Shown piece after piece: positions 1 through 7,572 of a stretch of DNA of 64,000 nucleotides. The stretch's first letter is position 1. Each line of letters begins with the position of its first letter. The stretch is from Cylindrospermum sp. FACHB-282 (GTDB lineage: Bacteria; Cyanobacteriota; Cyanobacteriia; Cyanobacteriales; Nostocaceae): assembly GCF_014697195.1 (NCBI RefSeq), contig NZ_JACJRJ010000003.1, forward strand, positions 124,001 to 188,000, written 5' to 3'. The notes beneath the pieces were generated by a model. The model was not told the origin of the DNA. It saw only the letters and a list, made by a program, of their open reading frames with translations, and made no database searches. Position numbers and translations under genes: made by a program.

Positions 1-97
1 AGGTGGGTACACAGATAAATCCGATTGCTGTGGCGCCAAGGGATGCGATCGCAATTGACTGTTCTGGTTGAGTGATGCCGCAAATTTTAATCCGCAT
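1..97 (-). CDS. trpF: Phosphoribosylanthranilate isomerase TrpF, N-terminal part (cut by window edge)
   Basis: Only the first 32 codons lie in the window, read leftwards from an ATG at 97-95. The peptide begins [13 protein letters not shown] and continues with an Ala/Ile-rich helix and GFICVPT. The opening strand with KICGIT carries the catalytic Cys of TrpF, the (beta/alpha)8 enzyme that isomerises N-(5-phosphoribosyl)anthranilate in tryptophan synthesis. The gene diverges from psaK across about 280 bases. No strong Shine-Dalgarno precedes the ATG. Identity is firm because the motif is distinctive, but the rest of the gene is outside the window. Confidence 0.85.
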   Translation of the reverse strand, partial: MRIKICGITQPEQSIAIASLGATAIGFICVPT

Positions 98-380
98 ACC
101 AGGAAAGACAAATTTAAAATAGTTACAAGGGAAAAGCTGAAAACCCTTGAGGTTGAGGCTTGTCTTTGTCAGCCGCAACAGCGCTTAACATAAGGGATGA
201 AAGCTAGCAGCAGTATTTAGCCAGTGCTTTGATTCTAACTATTTTTGCCTATATTTTGATAAACTAAATTCATCAGCAAGCAAGGTAATAGACACATTGT
301 GTCGCCTAAGCAAATCTTAGGTGCGGGGAGTGTCAAAATCTTGTAGGATTACATAAATTTTTCCATTTAGGAGAAAAAGC

Positions 381-635
381 TTGATTTCATCTATTTTACT
401 TGCAGCCGCTGGATCTGTTCCTGCAACACCAGTGTGGAGTCCTACAGTAGGAATCATTATCAGCGTCAGCAGCTTAGTAGCTCTTTTGCTAACTCTTGCA
501 TCTAAGGCTCCCAAAGTTGGGCCTAGTATGCCTTTACTCCCAGTCACTGTTCCCGCATTCATTGGGGCGATGGCTTTTGGTCATGTGATCGGTATTGGTG
601 TCGTTTTAGGACTAACCAACATTGGTCGTCTGTAG
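381..635 (+). CDS. psaK: Photosystem I reaction centre subunit PsaK
   Basis: An 84-residue protein with two hydrophobic helices (about residues 18-40 and 55-80) separated by a short charged loop. It has the PsaK signatures WSPTVGII near the N-terminus and AFGHVIGIGVVLGLTNIG at the C-terminus, and its length is normal for the family. PsaK sits at the periphery of photosystem I in the thylakoid membrane. Translation starts at a TTG preceded by AGGAG at 368-372, so the start is well supported although the codon is unusual. The gene looks monocistronic, followed by a MITE-like element. An overlapping reverse reading frame is a shadow. Confidence 0.92.
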   Translation: MISSILLAAAGSVPATPVWSPTVGIIISVSSLVALLLTLASKAPKVGPSMPLLPVTVPAFIGAMAFGHVIGIGVVLGLTNIGRL

Positions 636-771
636 ATTTGAGTTGACATACCTTGGGTGAACAGTGGGCGGTGGGAAAGCTTTTATCCTATTTTTAGCAG
701 GGATGGGTTTTTCCGCCGCCATTTTGCTATGGCTATTAGATGCCTGACCTACAAGAATTAATTGAATATTT

Positions 772-996
772 TTAGGACTTACCCATTGACAAAAAAAGCT
801 AAATATGTAAACTGGTTTTATTCATTGAAAATCTTAATTCGTGCGTTAGGGAACGCACACTACAGGATGCGTCCCCTGAGGTATCAGAACACCATTAAAA
901 AAAACCAATATTTAGTAGGATGCGTCCCCTGACGCATCAAAACACCATTAAAAAAGCCCAAAATTAGGATGAATTGCCACAGTGCGTAAGTCCTAA
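772..996. repeat. MITE-like element with TTAGGACTTAC terminal inverted repeats
   Basis: The left end, TTAGGACTTACCCA (772-785), is inverted at the right end as TGCGTAAGTCCTAA (983-996), 13 of 14 positions matching. The interior has small hairpins (GTGCGTT-AGGG-AACGCAC, and GATGCGTC facing GACGCATC) and a partial tandem duplication ending in AACACCATTAAAAAA. No coding capacity is visible. Related ends occur at 4874-5027, 49616 and 62793, so this is a dispersed non-autonomous family. Confidence 0.7.
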
Positions 997-1119
997 TTTT
1001 TCTATGGGGACATGATAAGCTGTTACGCTTTTAATTTGCACATCAAGGGCGGGCTTTTCGGCCCACCCCACAAGAGTTATGCTCAATAATGATATGCAAA
1101 TTATAGGATTTTCAGCTTA

Positions 1120-1372
1120 TTACCCCTCAGCCTGCCGCAGTGCTTCCAGTTCCTCTGGGGTGAAGGGATTTACTCCTGCCTTGAGTGCTTCTATCCAGCG
1201 CAGCCGCCGCTGTTTCACATCTTCTGAGTGACCATCAAGTGCATTGCTATCTACTGCCGCCTGAAAGTCTACTAATGCCCTAGCTAGTCCTCGACTATCT
1301 TGATAACTTTTATTTTCAGGTTCTAGGGTGACGGCATATTTCAGATATTGAGAGAAAGAACTGGGTTGCTAG
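1120..1372 (-). pseudogene. C-terminal remnant of a TPR-type protein gene
   Basis: A stop-free frame of about 83 codons runs leftwards to a TAA at 1122-1120. It contains QYLKYAVTLEPEN, SRGLARALVDFQAAVD and NPFTPEELEALRQAEG, the look of the last helices of a tetratricopeptide-type repeat protein. There is no credible start codon. The frame is cut at the point where the DprA-like gene ends, and the two overlap by about 30 bases in different frames. It lies on the same strand as the orphan N-terminal piece at 3835-4332. I infer that both are halves of one gene split by the 1341-3814 module. The junction is placed near 1365-1372 by eye. Confidence 0.6.
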
Positions 1373-2348
1373 TTTTTAGGGCTGACTCAAACGCTGGGTA
1401 TGACTCTTTGCTAGACAAAACCACAATTTTTGGGTTAGAGCTTTTGCCGTTCTTTAAATCTACAAACTCATTTAGCCCTTGAACACCTTCTTCAATAATT
1501 TTTCTATTTGCTCCATAATCATCACGTTCCATATCTGTTTTTACAGGATATATCACTCCCAAAGGTCTGTTTGATTCAACAGCAGCTTTAACAGTGAAAC
1601 GAGATCCTCCCTTAATAGAACTTTGGATTAAAATCAAACCGGCTCCAAGTCCTGCCTGAATTCTACAAGATTTCACCACAGAAAAAGTATCCTGCTTCTT
1701 TAAAGGAGGCATTTCAGATATAACAAGTCCATCATTCGCCAAAATATATTCAATATTGGCGACTGACTGCTTTGGTAAGGAGCGGAAGGAGGATTTAGCT
1801 AATCCACTGCCTACTACCCCTACAACCTCTGCAAAACAATATTCTTCTTGATCTCGAATTGAGAAAGTATCAATACCGTCTGCTAAACCGTTACAAATCA
1901 CCCAACCTCTTGATGAAAAGTATTTACCAATACGCTCGGCAATTATATTTCCGGTTTTATTAGGCTTCCTTGTGCCAATGATAGTAATCGCATCCTTATA
2001 TAATAAAGAAAAATTTCCAAGGAAGAAAAGGATAGGGGGAGGATCTTTTAATTCAAAAAGTTTTTTGGGATAGTTGGCATCTACAACAGAAGTGAAACTA
2101 ATTTTATGCAGTTCACATTCAGATACTATATTTTCAGCTTTAGAAACAGCTTCTTTAATTTCCGAAGAGGAGTATTTCTTGCCAACTATTGCTAAAATCT
2201 GAGTAATAATTTCATCAGCACTTGTTGCAGAACCGTAACGACAACTTTGCTTTATAGTAACTAAGTTTTTTTTGACAAATGTAGCTCCTACTCCTTTAAT
2301 AAGAGAAAGTGCAAGAACAGTAAAGCTTAATTCTGAAGTTTCTTTCAT
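1341..2348 (-). CDS. DprA/Smf-like Rossmann protein, probable antitoxin partner of a ShosTA-like pair
   Basis: A 335-residue protein with the DprA core in order: YPKKLFELKDPPPILFFLGN, then IIGTRKPNKTG (the family's VGSRKPT-like strand), NGLADGIDTFS (family: SGLARGID), VVGVVGSGL, GLVISEMPP and QAGLGAGLILIQSSIKGGS before a TVKAAVESNRPLG helix. It lacks the C-terminal winged helix of housekeeping DprA. The chosen start (ATG 2348-2346) overlaps the stop of the upstream gene as ATGA, indicating translational coupling; an upstream in-frame ATG at 2372 would add eight residues. In ShosTA systems a DprA-like protein neutralises a phosphoribosyltransferase-domain toxin; that role here is inferred from domains and pairing. 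The last residues may derive from the interrupted host gene. Confidence 0.8.
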   Translation of the reverse strand: MKETSELSFTVLALSLIKGVGATFVKKNLVTIKQSCRYGSATSADEIITQILAIVGKKYSSSEIKEAVSKAENIVSECELHKISFTSVVDANYPKKLFELKDPPPILFFLGNFSLLYKDAITIIGTRKPNKTGNIIAERIGKYFSSRGWVICNGLADGIDTFSIRDQEEYCFAEVVGVVGSGLAKSSFRSLPKQSVANIEYILANDGLVISEMPPLKKQDTFSVVKSCRIQAGLGAGLILIQSSIKGGSRFTVKAAVESNRPLGVIYPVKTDMERDDYGANRKIIEEGVQGLNEFVDLKNGKSSNPKIVVLSSKESYPAFESALKTSNPVLSLNI

Positions 2349-3814
2349 TCTATATTCTCCGTATAACCACATCCATCACCATATGGAGGCTTAGGACAGG
2401 AATAAAATTTATTACCAGTTTGACTATTAGTCCTTTCTTTCATATATTTATTCATCCCCTCTTGTGAACATTTTGGACACAGTACACCACTGTCGCTATA
2501 TCCACATCCATCACCTTGAGCTTTAGGCGGTACGCAAGAGTAAAATTTGACACCTGTTTCCCTGTTAATCTTTAGTTGTAGTAGTTTATTTAATCCATTA
2601 GCTAAACATTTAGGACAGTCCCTATTACTATCTACCGAATTTATAAGTTGAAACAAGGCAATGAACAAAATATTTTTGGCTCCTTTGGCACGTAGCTTTT
2701 CTAATAAAGTATCAGCGGTAGCTCCAGTAGTGTACTGATCATCAAGAATGATTATACTCTTACCCTTGAGATCCAATCCATCCAGAAGGTTAATATTATT
2801 ATCAATAAATCTTCGCCTATCTTCTGCTGTAGACTGTTTACGGGTAGAAGAATCAACCCCATTGTTCCACTCAAATACACTAATACAACTTAACGCTGGT
2901 CTACTTTGTCGAATTTGATTAACAATGAGATCAAATAACTCTCCCATCTTATTCGCTGGCTGCGTTGTCTGCTTATCTGGAACATAGGTAAATATATCCC
3001 ATAAATAAGATTGAGTTTCTAGAACAAGCTCTAAATAAGTCATTACAGCGTCCCGAATTAAAAATAGTAGCTCTTGAGTTCTAGCTACCTGACCAAATTC
3101 AAAGTATTTTGCTGTAGCATGATATTTATCACACTCACCTTGGGACTGCCTAGCTAAAATCCTGTGAGCAGTTAGTCTCCCTTGTGGGACGTCATCAGGG
3201 CGAGGTTTTCTAGCTATACAGCTGACAGTACCCATAAACTTAGCTTCTAAGCAGAGCAAGTTTTGTAAAGGATTTTTCAAAATATCTAAAAGACTTGAAT
3301 AATTTTGAGCAAAGTATGTAGAACCACTTTTAGTATTCTTCACATAATCACCTATGCCATCTCTAATTTCTAAGTTTCTTGCTTCATAGAATGCAGTTAA
3401 CACTGTTGGAACTTGTAGACCTCTACCAAGTTCAATATCTAGCCAAGAGTCACCAATCACGTAGCAAGTGCTGCTTGAAATGTCAATATTTTGCTCTTGT
3501 AAAAAGTTGAGTGTTTTCAAAGTGTTTGGTTTATCTGCGAGAGAAAGTACAGCAGTACAATACTCGCTGAAGTGTTCTCTTACGATTGGATCTACATATC
3601 TAGGATGTGAGTCAGAAACAATTATGCACTCGAAGCCCAGGTTTTTTGCCTCTGCAAGAAATTCTGTAGCTCCCTGGAAAACTTGAATTTGTGACACGTC
3701 TGTTTGCACTTGCCCATCTTTCATGGGTTTCAATGCAATATCTGCTGTGTCTGTTAAAGTTCCATCCAAGTCAATCAGCAGATACTTTTTCTCGAGTAAG
3801 GGTCTATTTTCCAC
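2345..3814 (-). CDS. HAD - phosphoribosyltransferase - double zinc-ribbon protein, probable ShosT-like effector
   Basis: This 489-residue protein is a fusion. Residues 1-150 are a HAD fold: LIDLDGTLTDT with the two catalytic Asp at 15 and 17, IIVSDSH, and GDSWLDIELG. Residues about 190-390 are a type I phosphoribosyltransferase, with the PRPP loop DDQYTTGATADT starting at Asp358 and followed by a LRAKGAKNILFIAL strand. The C-terminus holds two tandem topoisomerase-type zinc ribbons (about 398-440 and 445-485), each CPKC at the front and YSC...GCGY at the back. Start is GTG (3814-3812). PRTase toxins with a DprA partner are known as ShosTA, an anti-phage toxin-antitoxin. The two ribbons suggest nucleic-acid contact. 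The catalysed reaction is unknown. Confidence 0.78.
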   Translation of the reverse strand: MENRPLLEKKYLLIDLDGTLTDTADIALKPMKDGQVQTDVSQIQVFQGATEFLAEAKNLGFECIIVSDSHPRYVDPIVREHFSEYCTAVLSLADKPNTLKTLNFLQEQNIDISSSTCYVIGDSWLDIELGRGLQVPTVLTAFYEARNLEIRDGIGDYVKNTKSGSTYFAQNYSSLLDILKNPLQNLLCLEAKFMGTVSCIARKPRPDDVPQGRLTAHRILARQSQGECDKYHATAKYFEFGQVARTQELLFLIRDAVMTYLELVLETQSYLWDIFTYVPDKQTTQPANKMGELFDLIVNQIRQSRPALSCISVFEWNNGVDSSTRKQSTAEDRRRFIDNNINLLDGLDLKGKSIIILDDQYTTGATADTLLEKLRAKGAKNILFIALFQLINSVDSNRDCPKCLANGLNKLLQLKINRETGVKFYSCVPPKAQGDGCGYSDSGVLCPKCSQEGMNKYMKERTNSQTGNKFYSCPKPPYGDGCGYTENIE

Positions 3815-3834
3815 TTGAAAAGCTTACCTTTGTA

Positions 3835-4332
3835 CTAAACTTGTATCAGATTATCCTCAGTAAGAGTGTTGAAATAAACCGGAAAAATACGGAATCTGGG
3901 GAGAATGCGTTTTATGAGTCGTGCAACAGCGTCAGATGCAGGAGTCTTGCCAATTAGCTGTAATAGTTCTGGTTTTTCGGTGATAATTGCCCGAAAGCTT
4001 TCTAGATAAGCGGCTTGACTCACCAAAGCTACACACTGCACCAAACTTAACTCTTTTTGCGTTTGGTCAGCAATTAGCTTAATAATGGTAAGCGCAATGG
4101 GTGCAAAGGGAATTACTGTTCCAGCAATTTGACCTAATGGACTATTGAGGATATCTAAAAGCGACGCGATTTCCCCTATATATGGGTTGAGGCTTTTTTG
4201 CTCTTTTACCGCTTTTGCTAAATCAAGCACGGCTTTGGCTGCGTCGGCTCCTGTTTTGACTGCTTCCACCCCTTGTCCTAAGTTCAATTCCCGAATGTCG
4301 GTTGTCAAAAACTTCCAAAGCTTGATAGCCAT
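3835..4332 (-). pseudogene. N-terminal fragment of an interrupted cyanobacterial TPR/effector-type protein
   Basis: A 165-residue frame starting MAIKLWKFLTTDIRELNLGQG. It then shows an amphipathic helix (AKAVLDLAKAVKEQKSL), a hydrophobic stretch (LGQIAGTVIPFAPIALTIIKL) and SLVQCVALVSQAAYLESFRAI. From memory this is the amino-terminal module of large Nostoc proteins that continue into TPR repeats; I cannot name its function. The frame ends only 21 bases before the HAD-PRTase gene, and a fitting C-terminal piece lies beyond the module at 1120-1372. It may still be translated as a short protein and could share a promoter with the module downstream. A free-standing small protein is the alternative. 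Confidence 0.55.
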
Positions 4333-4546
4333 TGCCTATTCCCCTAACCATATTAATAAGCTTAGTTATAAGTATTACATTAGTTCAGTATCTTTACTTG
4401 GTTAACCTCTCCCTAAAAACCTATCGATTACCCAGATATTCCTTCAGTCTTAAAAGCTGGTAAAATGAGTTCAAAGCCTTGTGGAATCTCCTCTTCGTAA
4501 ATTTCCTACGCTTGTAGAAATTATACCAACTACTCGAAATTAAATT

Positions 4547-4846
4547 ATGAGCCGCTTTCTCTCCATTCTTCTAGCGGGCTTGATGGCATCTGTGTCAGTT
4601 CTATCGGTGTTTGAAAGCGCTGAGGCTGCACCACGCAAGACTCGTCATCACGGTCATTATGGCAATGTCTATTATCGCAGACACAACCGCGGTAGTTATC
4701 ACCGCATAAATCATCGTAGACGGATACATCGACGCCGTAGTCACTATCGCTACTATTACCGACATATCAATCGCATTCGCCCTATTAAAATCTATCTCCC
4801 CCGTCCTGGTTATGGTCGTGTGCATCACGGCTATCGTGGTTACTAG
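4547..4846 (+). CDS. Small secreted, highly basic His/Arg/Tyr-rich protein
   Basis: A 99-residue protein with a clear signal peptide: MSRFLSILLAGLMASVSVLSV core, predicted cleavage after the Ala of ESAEA (about residue 27). The mature part is about 70 residues, extremely rich in Arg, His and Tyr (clusters such as HRRRIHRRRSHYRYYYRH) and ends in Gly/Tyr. No catalytic domain is recognisable. Such a protein would sit in the periplasm or outer layers and could bind metal, polyanions or membranes, but that is conjecture from composition. The overlapping reverse frame is a shadow. Followed directly by a MITE-like element. Confidence 0.65.
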   Translation: MSRFLSILLAGLMASVSVLSVFESAEAAPRKTRHHGHYGNVYYRRHNRGSYHRINHRRRIHRRRSHYRYYYRHINRIRPIKIYLPRPGYGRVHHGYRGY

Positions 4847-4873
4847 TTCCGCTTCGACTCACAGCATTTTTCC

Positions 4874-5027
4874 CAGGACTTACGCAAGAACTCTGCGAAA
4901 CTCTTATTCCTTCTCTTCGAGACGCTACGCGTTGGCGAAGCCTCGCCTCTGGCGATACGTGTCATTTGCGGTAGCCTACGGCACGCCCTTCGGTCTACGT
5001 TCCTTCATGATGAAAGCGTAAGTCCTG
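4874..5027. repeat. MITE-like element with perfect 12-bp terminal inverted repeats
   Basis: CAGGACTTACGC at 4874-4885 is perfectly inverted as GCGTAAGTCCTG at 5016-5027, enclosing 154 bp in all. The interior carries a short palindromic segment (GAGACGCTACGC, GGCGAAGCC). The ends match those of the 772-996 element but the interior differs. A 69-codon frame across it is an artefact. Confidence 0.75.
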
Positions 5028-5258
5028 TTTCCAATGAATAGACTATGTGCAGACCTTTCTCCTACCAATAGCCTAGGAGGTGAGGGGAAATAGCTTTTGT
5101 TTTTTGACTGACCCACAGAAAAACCCATCACAAAAAAGTAGCCCCCTTCCCTAGCAGGGTTGGGGGTTAGGTTCTTTTGCTGTAATTGCTTAAATTGAGA
5201 ACTTTATATATCTAAAGAGTACGATAAGCTGACTACAGCAGTTTTCATCCTCAAAACA
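5028..5258. other. Intergenic spacer before the HAD hydrolase gene
   Basis: With the preceding element this makes a 412-base gap between genes. I see a G/C-rich inverted stretch around 5141-5172 (CCCTTCCCTAGCAGGG, then TTGGGGG), common as a repeat in Nostoc, and no convincing coding frame or named regulatory site. Confidence 0.4.
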
Positions 5259-6044
5259 ATGACAGCAAAGAGTCCCACAATTTTAGCCCTGGACTTTGAC
5301 GGAGTAGTTTGCGATGGGCTAATTGAATATTTTGAGGTAGCATGGCGTACCTATTGTAAAATTTGGTCGCCTGCTAAGGATACACCACCAGATGATTTAG
5401 CTTCTCGATTTTATCGCTTACGACCTGTAATTGAAACTGGTTGGGAAATGCCTGTTTTAATTAAGGCTTTGGTTGAGGGATTTTCTGATGCTAAAATTCT
5501 GCAAGAATGGGTAAGTATTGCTCCAGAAATTTTGTTAGCAGACAAATTGCAGGCGAAAGATATTGGCGCAAAATTAGACTATCTCCGAGATGAATGGATT
5601 AATACAGATTTAGATGGCTGGCTAAGTCTGCATAGATTTTATCCTGGGGTGGTGGAAAAAATTAAGGCGACTATTACTAGTGAAGTTAAGTTATTCATTG
5701 TCACTACTAAGGAAGGGCGTTTTGTCCAGCAGCTGTTGCAACAAGCAGGAGTTGATTTACCAACCGCAGCAATTTTTGGTAAGGAAGTGAAGCGCCCTAA
5801 ATATGAAATTCTGCGAGAATTAATTCAGACGGCAGATGTCAAGCCTGTTAGTTTATGGTTTATGGAAGATAGACTGAAAACTTTGCAGTTAGTCCAACAG
5901 CAATCAGACCTTGGTGATGTGCAACTTTTCTTGGCAGATTGGGGTTATAATACCCAACCAGAAAGGGATGCTGCTGAAAATGATCCGCGAATTCAGCTAA
6001 TATCACTTTCTCAGTTTGCTTTATATTTTTCTGGTTGGTTTTAA
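5259..6044 (+). CDS. HAD-superfamily hydrolase
   Basis: A 261-residue protein with HAD motif I at LALDFDGVVCDG (nucleophile and acid/base Asp about residues 12 and 14), motif II in KLFIVTTKEG (Thr about 149), a Lys in FGKEVKRPKYEIL, and motif III in WFMEDRLKTLQ (Glu-Asp). A helical cap lies between motifs I and II. The family splits phosphate esters of small metabolites; the substrate is unknown. It is a typical cyanobacterial conserved HAD protein of normal length. ATG start at 5259 lacks a strong ribosome binding site. A hairpin after the stop probably ends the transcript. Confidence 0.8.
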   Translation: MTAKSPTILALDFDGVVCDGLIEYFEVAWRTYCKIWSPAKDTPPDDLASRFYRLRPVIETGWEMPVLIKALVEGFSDAKILQEWVSIAPEILLADKLQAKDIGAKLDYLRDEWINTDLDGWLSLHRFYPGVVEKIKATITSEVKLFIVTTKEGRFVQQLLQQAGVDLPTAAIFGKEVKRPKYEILRELIQTADVKPVSLWFMEDRLKTLQLVQQQSDLGDVQLFLADWGYNTQPERDAAENDPRIQLISLSQFALYFSGWF

Positions 6045-6062
6045 TTAATTGAGGAATGATAT

Positions 6063-6115
6063 GTAGAGCAGGCGTCACGAGAGCTACTCAATGATAGGCG
6101 AGACGCCTGTTTTAC
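6063..6115 (+). terminator. Hairpin after the HAD gene
   Basis: GTAGAGCAGGCGTC (6063-6076) pairs with GACGCCTGTTTTAC (6102-6115), allowing two mismatches, with a 25-base loop that itself contains an AGGCG copy. It resembles the AGGCGAGACGCCT repeat also seen at 43093. It could act as a terminator but is just as likely a dispersed repeat. Confidence 0.4.
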
Positions 6116-6160
6116 AATTTTTAAATGCAATTTTTTATCCTTACTCATCATTTATTATTT

Positions 6161-7336
6161 ATGCTTGATCTAACAAAACTAGCGCGACAAATGCAGGGTT
6201 TGAGTCAGCATCTGACTTTAGAGGCTGCTGCGAGTCGTCAGCGTTTAGAGTTGGCACAACAACATCTAAAAAAGGCTTTTGAGTTTCAGGAAGAGTTGGT
6301 TAAGCGTCAGGAACAATGGCGCGATCGCATTATCTTTGCTAATGCTACCCCAATTGAGCCACTAGAAACCTGTATTGATATCCCTGTTCCGCCTAAAATT
6401 CATACTGTCATCTCTACTGATGGTTCGCAAATTTCCCCCAACCACCACGAAATTGCTTACTGCTATCTGATAAATATCGGTAGAGTAGTTTTACATTATG
6501 GTCAAAATCGCCACCCGCTGCTAGATAGTTTACCGGAGGTATTTTATCGCCCAGAAGATTTATATGTGTCTCGACAATGGGGGATTAAAACTGATGAATG
6601 GATGGGTTTTTGCCGTACTGCTTCGGAAATAACGGTGTTAGCAGAAGTGGCTTGCAGTATGAAAGGGGAAGTACCAATTTTAGCAATGGTGGATGGTTCC
6701 TTAATTTACTGGTTTTTGGAACAGTTGCCTATGGATGCACGCGATCGCATTTTACCCCCCATCCTCGAAGCTTGGAAACAGATGCGTGATGCTCAAATTC
6801 CCCTGATGGGCTATCTTAGCGCCTCTCGCAACATCGACGCTATGAACTTTTTACGCCTGTCAGCTTGTCCCCATCCAGTACCCGACTGTATAACTTATTG
6901 CCCCAATCAGCTAGAAGCAGTCCCTTGCAAAAAATTTGATCCTCTGCGAGATACAGCCCTCTGGGCAACCCAACTCAAACCCGGACAACGCGGACCCTTG
7001 TGGCGCAGTAATGCCCGCATTCTTGAACTATACGAAAACCAAACCATTTACTTCTGCTATGTCCACGTCGGTACAGAGATTGCACGGATTGAATTTCCTG
7101 CTTGGGTAGCCGAAAACACTACGATGTTTGATCAAGCGTTAGGACTGATGTTAGCACAGGTGCAAAAAGGATATGGCTACCCTGTGGCGATCGCAGAAGC
7201 ACATAATCAAGCAGTGGTACGCGGCGGCGATCGAGCAAGATTCTTTGCCCTCTTGGAACGACAAATGATTAAAGCTGGCATCAAAAATGTCGGAACTTCC
7301 TACAAAGAAGCCAGAAAGCGGGGGAGTATTGCTTAA
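6161..7336 (+). CDS. NurA-domain nuclease-like protein
   Basis: The protein (391 residues from the ATG at 6161) starts MLDLTKLARQMQGLSQHL with a long helical region. The NurA strand TVISTDGSQISPNHH carries the metal-binding Asp. Further hydrophobic strands follow (ILAMVDGSLIYWFLEQ holds the second conserved Asp), ending in HNQAVVRGGDRARFFALLERQM. NurA is a 5'-3' exonuclease family that works with the HerA ATPase in archaeal and some bacterial break resection; no herA is visible here. An upstream in-frame ATG at 6125 would add 12 hydrophobic residues that look non-native. Whether it is an active nuclease is unknown. Confidence 0.75.
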   Translation: MLDLTKLARQMQGLSQHLTLEAAASRQRLELAQQHLKKAFEFQEELVKRQEQWRDRIIFANATPIEPLETCIDIPVPPKIHTVISTDGSQISPNHHEIAYCYLINIGRVVLHYGQNRHPLLDSLPEVFYRPEDLYVSRQWGIKTDEWMGFCRTASEITVLAEVACSMKGEVPILAMVDGSLIYWFLEQLPMDARDRILPPILEAWKQMRDAQIPLMGYLSASRNIDAMNFLRLSACPHPVPDCITYCPNQLEAVPCKKFDPLRDTALWATQLKPGQRGPLWRSNARILELYENQTIYFCYVHVGTEIARIEFPAWVAENTTMFDQALGLMLAQVQKGYGYPVAIAEAHNQAVVRGGDRARFFALLERQMIKAGIKNVGTSYKEARKRGSIA

Positions 7337-7572
7337 AATCAGCTTTCATACCCGCACTATTAGTGACGGCTTTTTCAGTATTATTCCTATATCCAAGAAA
7401 ATTTAGAAATGCTTATATTAGCATAATCAGTTTTATTTGGGGACTAGAAATAGCCAAACCCTATCCTCAGAAATTTCTGTTACATTTCTTAGCTTTACTT
7501 AAAAAAACCAAAATTAAATCAACTTAAGAATCTTAAAAAATTCCAAATCAACCATTTGGACAGGATTGAACT

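Noticed and set aside
664-747. A 27-codon frame after psaK (GTG start) encoding a single hydrophobic helix, GGGKAFILFLAGMGF and onward
   Set aside because: It looks like a small photosynthetic membrane peptide, but it matches no PSI, PSII or b6f small subunit I know, has no good ribosome site, and a stop lies just upstream. Possibly a remnant.
4812-5021. 69-codon plus-strand frame
   Set aside because: It runs across the MITE-like element and has no family resemblance.
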